61,893 nucleotides of DNA from Verrucomicrobiaceae bacterium. GTDB taxonomy: Bacteria; Verrucomicrobiota; Verrucomicrobiia; Verrucomicrobiales; Verrucomicrobiaceae. The stretch covers positions 1 through 61,893 of the forward strand of contig JAIXOU010000004.1 in the NCBI GenBank assembly GCA_027486585.1. Direction: 5' to 3'. This document shows positions 35,091 through 48,400 of this stretch, one piece after another (within the stretch, counting starts at the first letter, position 1; every line of letters begins with the position of its first letter). Both the position numbers and the translations under genes were made by a program. Below the pieces are notes generated by a model. It did not search any database, was not told the DNA's origin, and worked only from the letters and a program-made list of their open reading frames with translations.

Positions 35091-36167
35091 TCACTTGAGC
35101 CCCGCCTCAGCTAGACGTTCCTGCATATCACTGGTGAGTAAAGCATCGACCATTTGATCGACTCGACCTTCCATGAACATGTCGAGGCTATACAGTGTCA
35201 TCTCGATGCGGTGATCGGTGACGCGGTTTTGAGGGTAATTGTAGGTGCGGATTTTTTCTTCACGCCCACCACTGCCAATGAGGTTACGGCGATGCGCGGA
35301 GTACTTGGCGGCCTCTTCCTGCTGCTTTCTTTCCAAAAGACGTGAGCGCAAGATGGTGAGGGCTTTCTCCTTGTTCTTGATCTGACTACGCCCGTCCTGG
35401 CAGCGAACGATGGTACCCGTCGGGATATGCATCACCTGCACAGCAGAGTCGGTCGTATTCACGCCCTGACCACCGGCTCCCGAGGAGCGACAGACTTCAA
35501 TGCGCACTTCGTCTGTTTTGAGCTCAAAATCGACCTCTTCTGCTTCGGGTAACACCGCCACGGTGGCCGCTGAGGTATGAATTCTGCCCTGAGCTTCTGT
35601 TGCCGGCACACGCTGCACACGGTGGACGCCGCTTTCATACTTCAACACTCGGAAGACATCCTCACCCGCCACCTTCATGACCACTTCCTTAAACCCACCC
35701 ACATCGGATGGGCTAGACTCCAGCATCTCCGTCTTCCACCCGCGAGTTTCAGCAAAGCGAGTGTACATTCGCACCAGATCAGCGGCAAAGAGAGAGGCTT
35801 CGTCCCCACCCGTGCCAGCTCGGATTTCCACCAGCGCATCACGGCCTTCTAGAGGATCAGGCGGCAAAATAGAAAACTGCACGGCGTTCTCTAAAACCAC
35901 CAACTTCTTTTCGATCAGTGGGATCTCAGCCGCGGCCATGGCTGTCAGTTCATCATCGCCACTCTTGAGCATTTCCTGGCTCTCAGACAGCTCATTGAGC
36001 TGACGCTGATATTCATCCCAGTCACGCAACAGATTGCTCAGTTGCCGGTGCTCCTGCGTGAGTTCTCGCGATTTTTTAGGCTCGTCAAAAAAGCCAGGCT
36101 GCCCCATCAACTCTTCGAGAAGGTTGAAACGAGTTCGTTTGGTGGTGATGATGCTGCTGTAATCCAT
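35091..36167 (-). CDS. prfA: Peptide chain release factor 1
   Basis: This 358-aa class I release factor has the methylatable motif SSGAGGQGVNTTDSAVQV (GGQ, near 224-240) and ends with the expected helical domain. The codon-recognition region includes the PAT-type tripeptide (VPATEAQGRIHTSAATVAVL), marking RF1 (UAA/UAG) rather than RF2. No programmed frameshift is present. The frame is intact and standard length. It is followed by prmC and then murA on the same strand. The gap to the giant gene stop (36168-36403) contains the terminator of that gene. Confidence 0.96.
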   Translation of the reverse strand: MDYSSIITTKRTRFNLLEELMGQPGFFDEPKKSRELTQEHRQLSNLLRDWDEYQRQLNELSESQEMLKSGDDELTAMAAAEIPLIEKKLVVLENAVQFSILPPDPLEGRDALVEIRAGTGGDEASLFAADLVRMYTRFAETRGWKTEMLESSPSDVGGFKEVVMKVAGEDVFRVLKYESGVHRVQRVPATEAQGRIHTSAATVAVLPEAEEVDFELKTDEVRIEVCRSSGAGGQGVNTTDSAVQVMHIPTGTIVRCQDGRSQIKNKEKALTILRSRLLERKQQEEAAKYSAHRRNLIGSGGREEKIRTYNYPQNRVTDHRIEMTLYSLDMFMEGRVDQMVDALLTSDMQERLAEAGLK

Positions 36168-36340
36168 AAAAGTCCGTGAAACGGTGCGTTGTAGAATGCC
36201 TAGAGCCGCTCAATAAGTGGCGGATCCATAAATGAAAGTCGCTAAAGCGACCCTTGGCAGACTGAGAGGAACATGAATCTTCAGTTTGGACACAAGCCAG
36301 CACAGGTCAACCCCAACTCTTCAGCATTGTCACAAGGCCA

Positions 36341-36377
36341 AAAAACAAAAGAACCACGTCCCGAGAGACGTGGTTCT
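36341..36377 (-). terminator. Terminator after the giant gene
   Basis: The 11-bp stem AGAACCACGTC/GACGTGGTTCT with a 6-nt loop (CCGAGA) is bordered by A-rich sequence at 36341-36350 that gives a U tract for minus-strand transcripts. It lies 26 bp past the stop of the 8,104-aa gene. It keeps the giant transcript from entering prfA. Confidence 0.88.
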
Positions 36378-36403
36378 GAAGTGAATCGATTCAACTCCTG
36401 CTT

Positions 36404-39400
36404 TTAGTCCTGACGACGGCGGCGGAAGAACAGAGCCATGAGGCCGAAGAGCATCAGCAGCGCACGACCTGGTTCAGGGACGACAGCGATGGCACCGGTG
36501 GTGACAAAGCGGCTGGTATCCCAGGCAAGGCCACCACTCAGGGTCGGAAGGTTAAAGTCGATCGCACTGTTGAAGCTGCCGCCAATAGAGCCTGCGCCAT
36601 TGCCGCTGTCACCCAGGGCAGTCCAGTCAAGAAGGTTGAAGACGTCACCTTGGACCCACGAGTAGGCCGCACCAATCTGATTCAGGCTGATTTTGCCACC
36701 GGTATTCCAAGTAAGGCTGGTGGTGCTAGCCGTGAAGTTGAGCAAATCGTTGCTTTGACCACCGTTGCCAGTGAGCAAGGCACCGTTGTAGGTGGACCAC
36801 GCTGTAGGGGTGAGACCTGCAATGTTCCCGGTGGCAGTGGTGTAGTCAAAGTTCATGCGAGTCTCAGCGACACCATTACCAGCGATCACCACGGTAGATC
36901 CACCGATGGTCAAGGTGCCAGCCGTGTTAGCAGCGCTGCCAGGGGCAATCAGAGCACCTGCATTGACGGTGAGGTTACCAGCAACGGTTCCATTACCACC
37001 GATAACCGTTCCAGCATTGGAAACGCTCACAGCGCCTGAACCCGTTCCTGAACCCGTGGTATTATTCACCAGAAGGGTACCACCGTTGACGGTCGTTCCA
37101 GCATCAAAGGTGTTTGCACCTGTGACGGTTAGAGTACCAGCACCCTGCTTGTTCAAGGAACCACCACTGCTGATCAGAGCCGTTGCGAGGGACACGTTTT
37201 GACCATTGGTGTCAATTCTGATCGCTTGGTTAGCTGCAGTGCTGAAGCGGCCGGAGTAATCGTTTTGGTTGGAGACAGAGTATTGAAGTGTGCCACCACC
37301 GAAGACGATGGAACCTGGATTGCTCGCCGCTGAAGCGCCCAAGGGGCCGGAAGTGCCAACGTTTTCTGCTGAACCCAGATTCAACACACCGGCGTTGAGG
37401 GTCGTTGTTCCTGTGTAAGTGTTAGCTCCACTGAAGATCTGAGTATTCGTCCCATCCTTCACGATGCTTCCGCCAGTGCCAGTAATGGTTCCAGCAAAAG
37501 TGCTCGAACCCGAACCGGAGGCTCCAACAGTGAGTTGGTTAGCACCTAATAGGATCTGGGAAGAAGAGGCACCTGTCAGGGAAGCAACACTTTGATTGAC
37601 AGCTAGCCCCAAAGTGGAACTACCCGTGCCACTGTCATCCATGATTATTGCCGTGCGGGTGATTGAGGTTGGTAGAGCATCTGTCACGTTGGCATTGATC
37701 CTGCCTCCGTTGCGGATGAATGTTGGGCCGTTGTAAGTGCTGGCGACGTCGAGATTAACGGTCGCAGCATCCACCACGAGGTCAGAATTAACACTAGCGC
37801 CGCTGATGCCTGCGCCGGATATGTTATAAGTACCCGTTCCACCCAGAGTCAGTGTCGTGCCGTTTTTAACCAAGCCACCTGTGAGGCTAAGCGTGCCAGT
37901 TGCATTAATGGTCGCATTCGTAGATGCAGTGATTGTTCCAGCAAAACTGCTTACTCCTGTGGTTCGGAAGGCGCCGCCATTGCCAACACCTGTTCCATTG
38001 AGGTTCAAGGGTTCCGCATCGGTGTAGAGGACATTATTCAGCGCCAAGCTGGCACCAGAATCAATGACCGTTCCCGCGCTAGTATCACCCAAGGACCCAT
38101 TGCCACCCACGCTGATCGTCGAACCAGTCACAGCGGTCGTGGTGCCAGTGTAAGTGCTAGCACCTGTCAGGAGCAGCGTGCCAGCTCCAGTGCCTGTCAG
38201 GCTAAAGGCACCACCGATCGCACCACCAATGGTAAGCGTGTTCGCTGTGACGGTGACGGTGCGATTCGCAGCCAAGGTGACTGGACCAGTGCCCAGATTC
38301 AAATTATTCGTGCCTGTGAAGGTGAAGTTTGAATTGATATTCAGCGGATTATTGGTGGAAAGCGTGATGGCAGCGCCACTTGTGTTATCAATGGTTCCCC
38401 CGTTGATCGTGAATGCTCCCGTGCTGATGGCACTTGCGTGATTGATGTTCAAGGTGCCGCCGCTGTTAAGGATGGTTGGACCATTGTAGGTATTGGCATT
38501 TTGCAACGTCGTTACACCATTACCGATCACAAGGTCAGAGCTCGCTGGAAGACCCACGATCGTACCTGTTACCAGAATGCCTGAGGCTCCACCGACAAGA
38601 TTCAGCGTTGTGCCAGCCTTGGTCAGAGTACCCGAAAGCGTGAGCAAACCACTGCCAGCATTTTGGATGGTGTCAGTGCCATTACCCAGAGCATTGATGT
38701 TCTTGCTTAGAGCTGCGGCAGCACCAGTGTAGAGCAAGCGACCTGAGGAAGCAGTAGCCACACCCAAATCGAGAGCCGCGTTGGTGCCGAGGGCATTAAG
38801 CGAACCGACCGAGATTGTTCCGTCAGCAATGGTGGTTTTGCCACTGTAAGTGTTATTAGCACCCAGTGTCAGACTGCCTGAACCAGCTTTCGTGAGGGTA
38901 CCTGTTCCAGTAGCAATTGGGTCAGCCACCGTTGTGTTTCCAGCACCGGTGAACGTCAGATTCTGATTGGTCGCGGCGATTACGTTGCCAGTTGGCACAT
39001 CCAAAGTAAGTGTTCCTGCATCGGATTGAATGCTTGCAGCACCCGTGAGAGTCACGAGGCCAGCAAAGGTATTGTTACCGCTGAGGTTACGAAGAGCACC
39101 ATTGGTGGCGCTACCGGTTCCCGCGATGCTCAAGGCTTCACCAGTCACCGTGATGTTGTTTTGCAGTTCCAAGGAGCCACCGGAGGAAACAACAGTGCCA
39201 TTGGCAGTGGTGCCAAGCGCTAGAGCATTCGTGATGCTCAGAATACCTGAAGTTACTGTCGTTGTACCAATATAACTGTTCGCACCACCCAAAGTCAACG
39301 TAGTAGGCGTACCAACTTTTGTCAGATTTAAGCGGCTGTTAGCCACCCCAAGATTGTTGTCCGTAATCACACTGTTAAACGTGCTGTTAGTCACCGTGCT

Positions 39401-42400
39401 GCTGATAGTCAGGGTGCGAGTATTGCCAGCGGATTGGGTGATGAAACCAGCACCGCTGATACCATCGAGAGTTTGATTGAAGTTATTCAGATCATAACCT
39501 GCACCAGCACTGACAGCGACCGCGCTGCTGGTTGGAATTGCATTATCGATGCCGTTCTTTAAAATACCACCCGTAACAGCGATTCCTGCACCACCGAAAC
39601 TATTAGTCGTGCTGGAAAGAATGAGTGTGCCTGCACCAGCTTTGGTCAGAGCCGTTCCAGTCGCGGTGCTGGTGATGGCGCCGCTGATGGTGCTCGTGTT
39701 GGCAGGGCTGTCCACCGTGATGGTGCGGCCAGTGGCACCGAGGTTCATAGCGCCGGAGAGGATCACTCCGTTGCCTGCTACAGGCCCAGCGAAGGCGAAG
39801 TTGCCGTTCACGGTGGTAGGGTTGAGGATGGTGCGCACCGTGCCGTCACTGAGCAGTGAGGTGCTACCTGCGATGGTCAGGGTGCCTGTGCCGACCGGAC
39901 CACTAGTGATAGCTGGGGAGCCTGTGCTGCCTGCTCCGAACATGAGGCCGCCTTGGTTCAGGTTGAACCCGGTAGTGAAGGTGCTCTGACCACTGAGGGC
40001 GAGAACGCCTGTGCCGGTCTTGGTGAGGGTGGTGAATCCACCTGTTCCAGTAATTGGTGCCGAAATGGTCAGGCCGGTTTCCGCAAGGCCGCCGTTAACG
40101 GTGATGACCGGATTTGCATTGCTAAAGGTCAAGGCACTATTTGCAGGCGTTGCGGCGGCTGCGATCAGCGGCGTGGTAGCGAGGCTGTTATTCGTTGCCG
40201 TGATGGCGTTTGCATTGCTCAGAGTGATCGTGCTCAGCGCGGTTGGCGTCTGGAAGTTAAACGTCGGGTTGGCCGTGCCACCTTCGTTATTGAAGGTTAG
40301 GCTGTCGAGAGTCTGCGAGGTAGCTGCGGTGTAGTTGAAGAGGTTGAACTGAGCACCGCCATTCATCGTCACCGCATTGGTAGCGGCGATCTGACCTGCG
40401 GTCGCATTGCCGAGCGTGACCGTTGCATTGTTGATGGTTAAGCCACCGGCTGGGATGGCGACCAAGCCCGTAGCTGCCTGAAGATTGGTTGTCCCTGCAT
40501 TGATGAAGGTACCTCCCGAGTAGGTGTTCGACGCGAATGCCGGAGCAAGACGGAGAGTGGCCGGGCCGTTGGAAACCAGTGCAGCTGTTCCAGTGATGGC
40601 CGGATTCACAATCAAGGTTTGCTGATTGATGTAGAAATAGAGGTCTGTTGCACCGGCGGCGGCAGTAATGGTGTTGGTTGTATCCGTCGCTGCCAGCGTG
40701 GTGTTGAAATTCGCGTTGGTGATGATACCGACGCCGAGAGTGGCGGTGGTGGTGGTCGGGAATGTGATCGTCTGAGCTGCAGCTGGACCGAAGCGCCAGG
40801 AGTTAGCGAGGACTGAGCCGGCAGGCAACGTGCGAGTAGCACCACCGTCATTATAGTTCCCAGTGGCCACTGTCGCCAGACTGAGATCCGTGCCGGTGAA
40901 GCCAGGAGCGACAATGCCCTGAGTCGTCTGACCCATGACCGAGACGCCAAAGCCGTTCACATAGGTAGCAAAGGTGCTGCCGTCCGCGACTGCCCAGCCA
41001 CCGATGAGGTTGTTCACCAGATTGGATGCAGTGAAGTTGGTGCCGTTGATCTGGTTCAGAATGATGTTGCCATTCTGCGTGAGGCCCTGGCCGCCGAGCA
41101 CTGAAGCGCCAGTCGAATTATTTGTGGTGAAGCCGTTGAAGACCACGCCGCTGCGGTTGTTCACGTTGCGAACTAGGTTGCCAATGGTCAACTTCACCGT
41201 GCTGCCCTCATTGATGTAAGGCAGGACGTTGATGACGTTGTTACCACCGGTCACCGTGACGGAGTTCAACGTGAGCACAGTGTCGGTCGAGCCAGCACCG
41301 TTGATGGTGAAGGTACCGCCTTGCAACGTCACCGGGTTGGTGGCGGCGATGCGGGTTGGGTTGGGTGTGCCAGCAGCGTTGAGGCCAAAGTTGTCCCAGT
41401 TCAGCGTGCCGTAGTTCAGGGTCAGGCCAGCCGTGCTGGAGATGGTGCCGGAATCACGAAGTTGGAGAGTGCCGCCGCGGACGATGGTCGCACCGGTGTA
41501 GGTGTTGGCATTGGTCAGCGTTGTAGTGTTAGCGCCGGAGCGAGTCAGAGCAATGGCTCCAGTAATTGAGCCTCCGAAAGTACCGCCAGCCGCCTGAGTC
41601 GATATTGACAAAGTAGCCGCCGCGCCCGTGTTCGTGAGGGTTCCCCCCTGGCCGGGTAGCGGATTGACGCTGGTCAGCGTGCCGAAGGCTTGATTTTGCC
41701 CATTGAGGTCCACCGTGGCGCTGGTGCCGTTGAGGTTGAGCTGGCTAACCGTCGCGCCGCCTGTGGTTGGGACGACCGCAAGGGTGTTGGCTGAACCTGA
41801 ATTCAGATTCAAGGTGCCGTTATTCACAGACGTGGTTCCCGTGTAGTAGGCCTTATTGTTCAGATTCATGGTGCCGCCGCCCGCCTTGGCCAGACCGACA
41901 GTGCCGGTCGTGCCGACATTGCTGAAGCCGAAGGCACCGTTCACGTTCAAGGTGCCGCCAGCGATAACGTGGGCAAATGGAGTGGTGCCTGCCGTCGTCG
42001 AGCCAAACGCGGTGTTAATCGTTCCCGTTGCGCCAGCCAGCGTCAGGGACGCAGCAGCATTCGAGAGCGAGGTGGTAAGAAGATTTCCGCCGGGGCCGTA
42101 AGCACCGAAGGCCGCGCCGAGGCTCGAACCGATCGAACTGGTGCCGCTGATCGTCAGAGTATTGGCCACGGTGTTGACGCCGATGGTCGCTGCGCTGCCG
42201 GTGAGACCGACATTGAGCGCACCTGCGGCCTGAGGACCAGCGGTAACGGGATCGACATCTGTCGTGAGCGGCAGAGCAAAGGCAGAAGCCAGTTCACTGG
42301 AGGACAGTGCACGATAGGTGCCACCCACTGCCGTGTCTCGGACGAGGAAGCCAGTGCCGAGGCCGGAGACCGAGGCATCACCGAGGATGTCATGGCGGAC

Positions 42401-45400
42401 CGACATCGTCGTGGAGCCGTTCAGACCACCGCCTTGACCGCCGAGAAGGTTTGGCGTGGTGATGACAAGAGCGGCCTTGCCAGCGGTGCCAGCGACCGAG
42501 CCGTCGATGCCACCAACAACCAGCGTTCCATTGCCGTTCGCAACGTTCAGGGTGCCGACGGTGAGGGTGACGGGGTTGGACGCGCCTGGAGTAAGCTCGA
42601 TGCGGCCGCCACCGTTGGTGACGTTAAAGGTGGTGACCAGCTCGGTGACCGGAGTCGCCGCGGTGCTACCGGCATTGATCGCAAGGCGACCGCCCTGAAG
42701 GTTCAGGGTGCCGATTACATTCAGGCCGAGGCGGTTATTCACGCTGGTCGTGCCCGTGTTGTCGAGGGCGAGCGTTCCGCCGTTGTTCACGCTGAATGTC
42801 GTTTGGCCGCTAGTTGCCGTTCCAGGGAAGGCTGCGCCAGCATCAAGGTAGCGGAGGCTACCGCCGTTGACGGTAATCGTTCCAGTCGTGCCGGTTGCGA
42901 AGTTTTGGGCTGAGGTCATGACCAATTCGCCGGTGCCGACCTTCTGGAGGGAGACGCCATTGATAACCGCATCATTGAAGCGGACGAGTTGACCGGAGAA
43001 GGTCGTTGTCGCGTCGTTGTTGAAGCCCACGGTCAGCGTCGGTGTGCCAGCGCTGGCGAAGATGGTGCCGGAACCGGCGAGCGAACCCCAGGTGGTGCTG
43101 GCATTGGCCAGGTTGAGATAGGTGCCAGCGCCGAGGGTCAGCGCGGAGAGGCGGGAACCAGCGTTGGTGACGGAGACGCGGAGGGTGCCGGCGTTGACCG
43201 TGGTCGGTCCGGTGTAGTGGGCCTGGGCCTGGAGGGCGAGAACGCCAGTGCCAGTCTTGGTGAAGCCGCCAGTGGAACCGACGATGCCTTGGATATTTAA
43301 TCCAGCGAAGAGCGGGTTGATATCCACGCCATTGGCGCTAGCCGAATCGACTTGAACTGTTTTGTTCGTCGCGCCGAAGTCGGTGCGGCCAATGATGAAC
43401 CCGTTGCTGGCAATGTTCGACGAGGTCGCCACAATGCCCGAGTTGCCAATCGTCAAGACGCCACTGGCGGCCGAGCCGGCGTTGGCGGCCTGCGAGAAGG
43501 TGCTTACGGCGTTGTTACCACTGCCGCCGCCGTTACCGTTGAAGACAAGTCCCGCGAGGGTGTTGTCGCCCCAGAGGTTGAGGTTGCTAACTCCATTCAG
43601 GGTGACCACATTGGCCGCGTTGATCTGTCCGGCGAAGTTGTTCATCGTCACGGTGCCACCATTGATGGTCAGGCCACCCGCAGGGATGACCGCCGTCGCC
43701 GCCGTGTTAGTCAGATTCAAGGTGCCGCCGTTGAGGACGGTGCCGCCTGTGTAGCTGTTGCTCGGGTTGACCAGCGTAATAGCACCGCCACTTGCAGTGA
43801 AGACGGCACGGACGGCTGAACCACCGCCATTCACGTTGTCGATGATGCGGGAGTTTATGGTCAGCGTGTTGGCTCGGTTATAGACGTAGAGGTCACTGTT
43901 CGACGCCGGAGTGAGTCCGCCCGCAGTGATACGTCCGCTATCGAGAGTTGCACCGATGCTGGTGTTGTTATTCGTGCCGATCAGACCGCCGGTTACAATG
44001 TTGAGTGTGTCAGTGCCGGAGGTGAAGTTCTGTGCGATGTTCGAACCGGAGAGGCTCAAGGCATTGATCGTAAGGCCCCCGTTGGGGATCGGCGTCGCAA
44101 CCGTGAGGCGTACGTTGTCCGTGCTAGCTGCGCCGCTGAAGCTGTTGGTTAGGTCATACTGTGCGGCTCCCGTCTGATTGAGGGCGGCGAGGCCGAGGCC
44201 GGGAATGTAGGTGAGGAAGTCGTTGTTCGAGATCGCCCAACCGCCAACGAGGTTGTTCGTGAGGCCACTGCCGTTTGCGGAGTAAGCCGGGTTCGTGGTG
44301 GCGACACCATTCAGGGTCGTGACCGTGATTCGGCCGTTGCTGCCGATCGTGCCGAGGTTGGTGCCGTTAGCGAAGAAGATCGCCGAGGAACCGCCAGGAC
44401 GAGACAGGCTGGTCAGCGAGAGGTCCGCCGAGTTGATGCCGGTGCCGCCTGCGTTCGAGTTGATCACGTTGAAGCCCTGGGCGATCGAAACCGCACCGAG
44501 CGCTTCCGAGGAAGCCGTTTGCGCCCGGCCCGTCAGCGTGAGGGTCGAACCGCGGAGCGCGATGGACGCCGCGTCATTGATGCGGTCGGTCGAATCGTTG
44601 AGGCCGGAGTTGTCCAGCGTGAGCGTGGCGTAGTTCAGGTCGACAGCCGATGTGCCGGAGAGGGTAGCGCCGCTCTGGAGGATCGTGGTGTTGCCGTTGA
44701 TCAACGTAGTGCCCGTGTAGGTGTTCGGGGAGACGAGGGTCAGCGTGTTTTGGCCGGAACGAACGAGATTCACCGCGCCGCCGATGGAACCGGCGAAGGT
44801 GCGAGCAGTGTTATCCTGGTTGATGACCAACTGGCTGCCTGCGCCGCCGATGATCGCTCCGCCGGTGTCCGGCTGGGCGGCGTCGGTCAGGACGCCGGAG
44901 AACTGCTGCGACGTGCCATTGAGGTTCAGCGTCGATCCGGTCGCGCCCATGATCAGGAACTGTCCGGGAGCGTAAGTGTTTGTGCCGCCGTTCAACGTCA
45001 AGGTACCCCGAGCGATCGTGAGGTTGCCGCTCAGCGTATTCGCACTAACATTGGCGATGCCGCTGTTCGAAGCGGGTGAGCCGATGGTTAGCGTGCCTGC
45101 ACCGTCTTTCACCAGGCCGGCATTTCCGGTAAGCGTGCTGGCCAGGTTCAGAGCCGAACCGCTATCAACGTGGTAGATCTGCTGGGCAGAGGCATTGGTC
45201 GTGATTGTTGTGTTGAATACCGGCACCGTAATGTTGTGAGTGGTTGCTCCGGTGGCGAGAACGCCACCCGACGCGAGGGTCAACTGGGTGAACGCTGCAC
45301 CACCGACGGTCTGCGCCGTGCCGCCACTGAGGCGGAGGGCATTGATCGTCTTGGTGGCTGTGAGGTTCTTGGTCGTCATTGCCGCATTGGCGTCCACCGT

Positions 45401-48400
45401 GTCTGTGGCTGCCGCAGAGTTGATGTTTGTTGTAGAGGTGAAGTTGTAGCCAGCGAAGCCCTGCACACCATTGGCGTTAACGACAAGTCCATTCGTATTG
45501 TAGGTCGCGAAAGTCGAGCCGTTCACCGTGGCCCGGGCAAGGATACCATTCGTCGCAGGCACTGCTCCGCCAACGAGTGTTGGGGCAGTAGTGAAGAGGA
45601 TTCGGTTTGTCGCTGTGCCGACCGCACCGGTGAAGTTAGCAGAAGAGTCCGCGCCGATAGCGAGGCTGGCGAAGGTCAGGTTTGCCGAGGTTCCCGCCGT
45701 CTGGTTGTAGACGCCGCCACCGCGAGCAAAGGTCAGTGCGCCTGCCGTTTCCGCGGAGGCACCGGTATTGCCGAGGTAGTTGAAAGTGCCACCCGCAATC
45801 GTGACCGGGCGACCACCGAGATGCGCGCTCGCGGCACCCACGGTGTCGTTAACGTTGAGCGTGCCGCTGTTGTTCACGCTGATCAGCCCAGTGGCACCGA
45901 TGCCCACGCCGCTGCCGACGATGTTCATCGTGCCTTGGTTGACGTTGATCGCACCAGTAAAGCCGACCTGATTGACCGTCACGTTAAGCGTGCCGTTACC
46001 GATCTTGTTCGTGCCAGGGCCGCCAGGGGTAATGACACTGTTAAGGTTGATCGTAGATCCGGTGGCCGCATTGAGAGTCGTGCTGTTGCTGGCCGAGATG
46101 CCGCCAGCGATGTTTAGCGTGGATGAACCAGACGCACCGAGCACGATCGCAAAACCCGAGGCCTGGGTAATCAGCCCGCTGATCGTATTAGTGCCGGAGA
46201 CAGACTCAATGGCACCGCCATTGTTGATGCCGCTTGCGCCAATATTGAAAGTGATCGGGCCTGCGTAGTTCGTGTCACCGGACAATTGAAGCGCGGAGCC
46301 AACCGCGTTATTAATCGTCAACACGCCCGTCCCAATGGCGTTGGCGTTGCCCAGCAGAATCGCACCGGCATTGATTGTGATCGCTCCGGTCATCGTGCTG
46401 TTGCTTGCGTTGATCGCGAAAATCCCGTTATCGTTCTTAGTCAGAGTGTTCGATACCGCCGAGAGGGTAAACGGAGTTGTCAGAGATAGCGTATTACCAG
46501 CAGTCACTTCAAAGGCGTTGTTTGCTGCATTCAAGGTGAAAGTGCGACTCGTGTTGATGTTACCTGTCGCGCGGAAGCCCACGCCAGAGGTGCCGTCCAC
46601 GGAAAGTCTGATGGCATTGGCAGCGTCACCGAGAGCCCCATCCGAACTGGCGGAGAGCACACCATTAAGAACATCAATAATCTTGCCCGAACCGCCGAAG
46701 GTGTTGCCGCTATTCGTCAACGCCAAGGTACCAAGACCAGATTTAACCAAGTCGAAGCCACCGGACACGACGCCGCTCAGCGTGAGACCTTGGACAACGT
46801 TAGAGGCTGAGGCCGTTACAACACCCAGCGTGGAAGCGCCGGTGAAGGTCGAAGTGCCAGTGAAATCGAGGCCGTAACCATTGAGATTGCTCACAGAAAC
46901 CAGACTTCCGTTGTTGGAGAAGTTGGCCTGTTGAATCGTCTTATTTCTCGCGTTCGGAGCACCACCACTGCGGTTGACTGTGATAGCCAAGTCGCTAACG
47001 GCGTTGATGGTTGAACCAAGGGCAATATTTTCAGCAGTGCCAAGGGTGTTTCCGTCAGCGGAAAGAATCAGACCACCAGCAATATTGATTGTTCCGTTGT
47101 AGTTACCCAAGCTGAGCGTCCCAAGGCCTGACTTGTTGGTGACATCCGTAGCAAGTGAGTCGATGACGTTGCCGATGGTGAAGACGACGTTTGGCGCCGT
47201 CACTGCGACATTCCAGGTGGAAGGTAGTGTGGTGTTACCGTTCAATGTCAGGCTATTGGTGCCGTTGAGGGCAGTGTCACCGAGGAAGGTGAAGTTGTTG
47301 GTCACCGAGTTAGCAGCGGTGGACACCAGTGTGGTGCCTGCGGCCATGGTCACTGCGCCTGTGCCAAGAGGCCCAGAGACAAGGGTATCCCCCAGGTTGG
47401 GTCCAACGCTGCTGCCACCGATGATCAGTCCGCCAGCTGCAACATTGACGCCACCCGAAAAGGTGCTCAGGGTATTGTTCAACTGTAGCAGGCCGTTGCC
47501 CGTCTTGTTGATCCCACCATTCTGGATCAAGGAAGTAATGGTCAAACCGGACTGCCATGGTGCCACATCCACTCCATTGATAATCGCTGCTCCAACGGAT
47601 ACTGGGTAGCTCGAGTTGCCATTGAGATCGACTGTTCCGCCTGCGACAGTAGCAATAGTGCCGGGGTTCGTCGTGGTAACAGCGATGCCACCCGCACCGG
47701 TCAGCGTCAGCACGCCAGTCGGGTTTAGGGTAGGAGCCGCGCCGCCGTTGTTATTGAAAGTTAGGTTAGTCAGGGAGTTGTTACCTGCGAGGGTAGCTAC
47801 CGAACTTCCGTTCATCGTCAAGGCCTGGGATGGGATGATGCCGCCAGCGGTCTGAGTTAGTGTCGCCTGGTTAACGGTGATGCCACCTGTGCCCATCGTG
47901 CCTGTGGCACCAAGGACCAAAGTGCCTTGATTCAATATTGTGCCACCCGTGTAGGTGTTCGTGCCGTTCCAGGTCATCACACTGGCTCCGGTATCGCCTG
48001 AAGACTTGATCACTCGGACGGCACCCGTGCCGTTATTGGTGATGGCCGCGCTGATCGCTGCCGTACGGTTGGTGCCGCTGAAATTGGCGTGGTGGATGAA
48101 GAAGTCGCTCGGGGAGTTGAGGACGCCGCTGGTCAGGTTACCATTGGTGATCGAGAAATCGACGTTGTCCGTCGTTTGGCCGAAGAGAAGGCCGCCAGCC
48201 TGGACGGTAAGGGTGTTGCCACCGAGGTTCAAGATCGTCGCAGCGGCCTGCTGGCCGAAGGTGAGAGTGCCTACCGTTGTGTTGCCAAGGAGCGTCGTCG
48301 TGCCTGTCGCAGTGAGACGAACGTTGTCCGTCCCCGTCGCGCCGCTATTCAAGCCAGCACCTGAGTAACCGGCGAAGCCCGTGTCGTTGAGACGACCGAC

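Noticed and set aside
41969..46117. Long plus-strand frames (over 300 codons) inside the giant gene
   Set aside because: They are antisense to a clearly repetitive coding sequence, lie where third positions are GC-rich, and their translations are Arg/Gly-rich with no domain.
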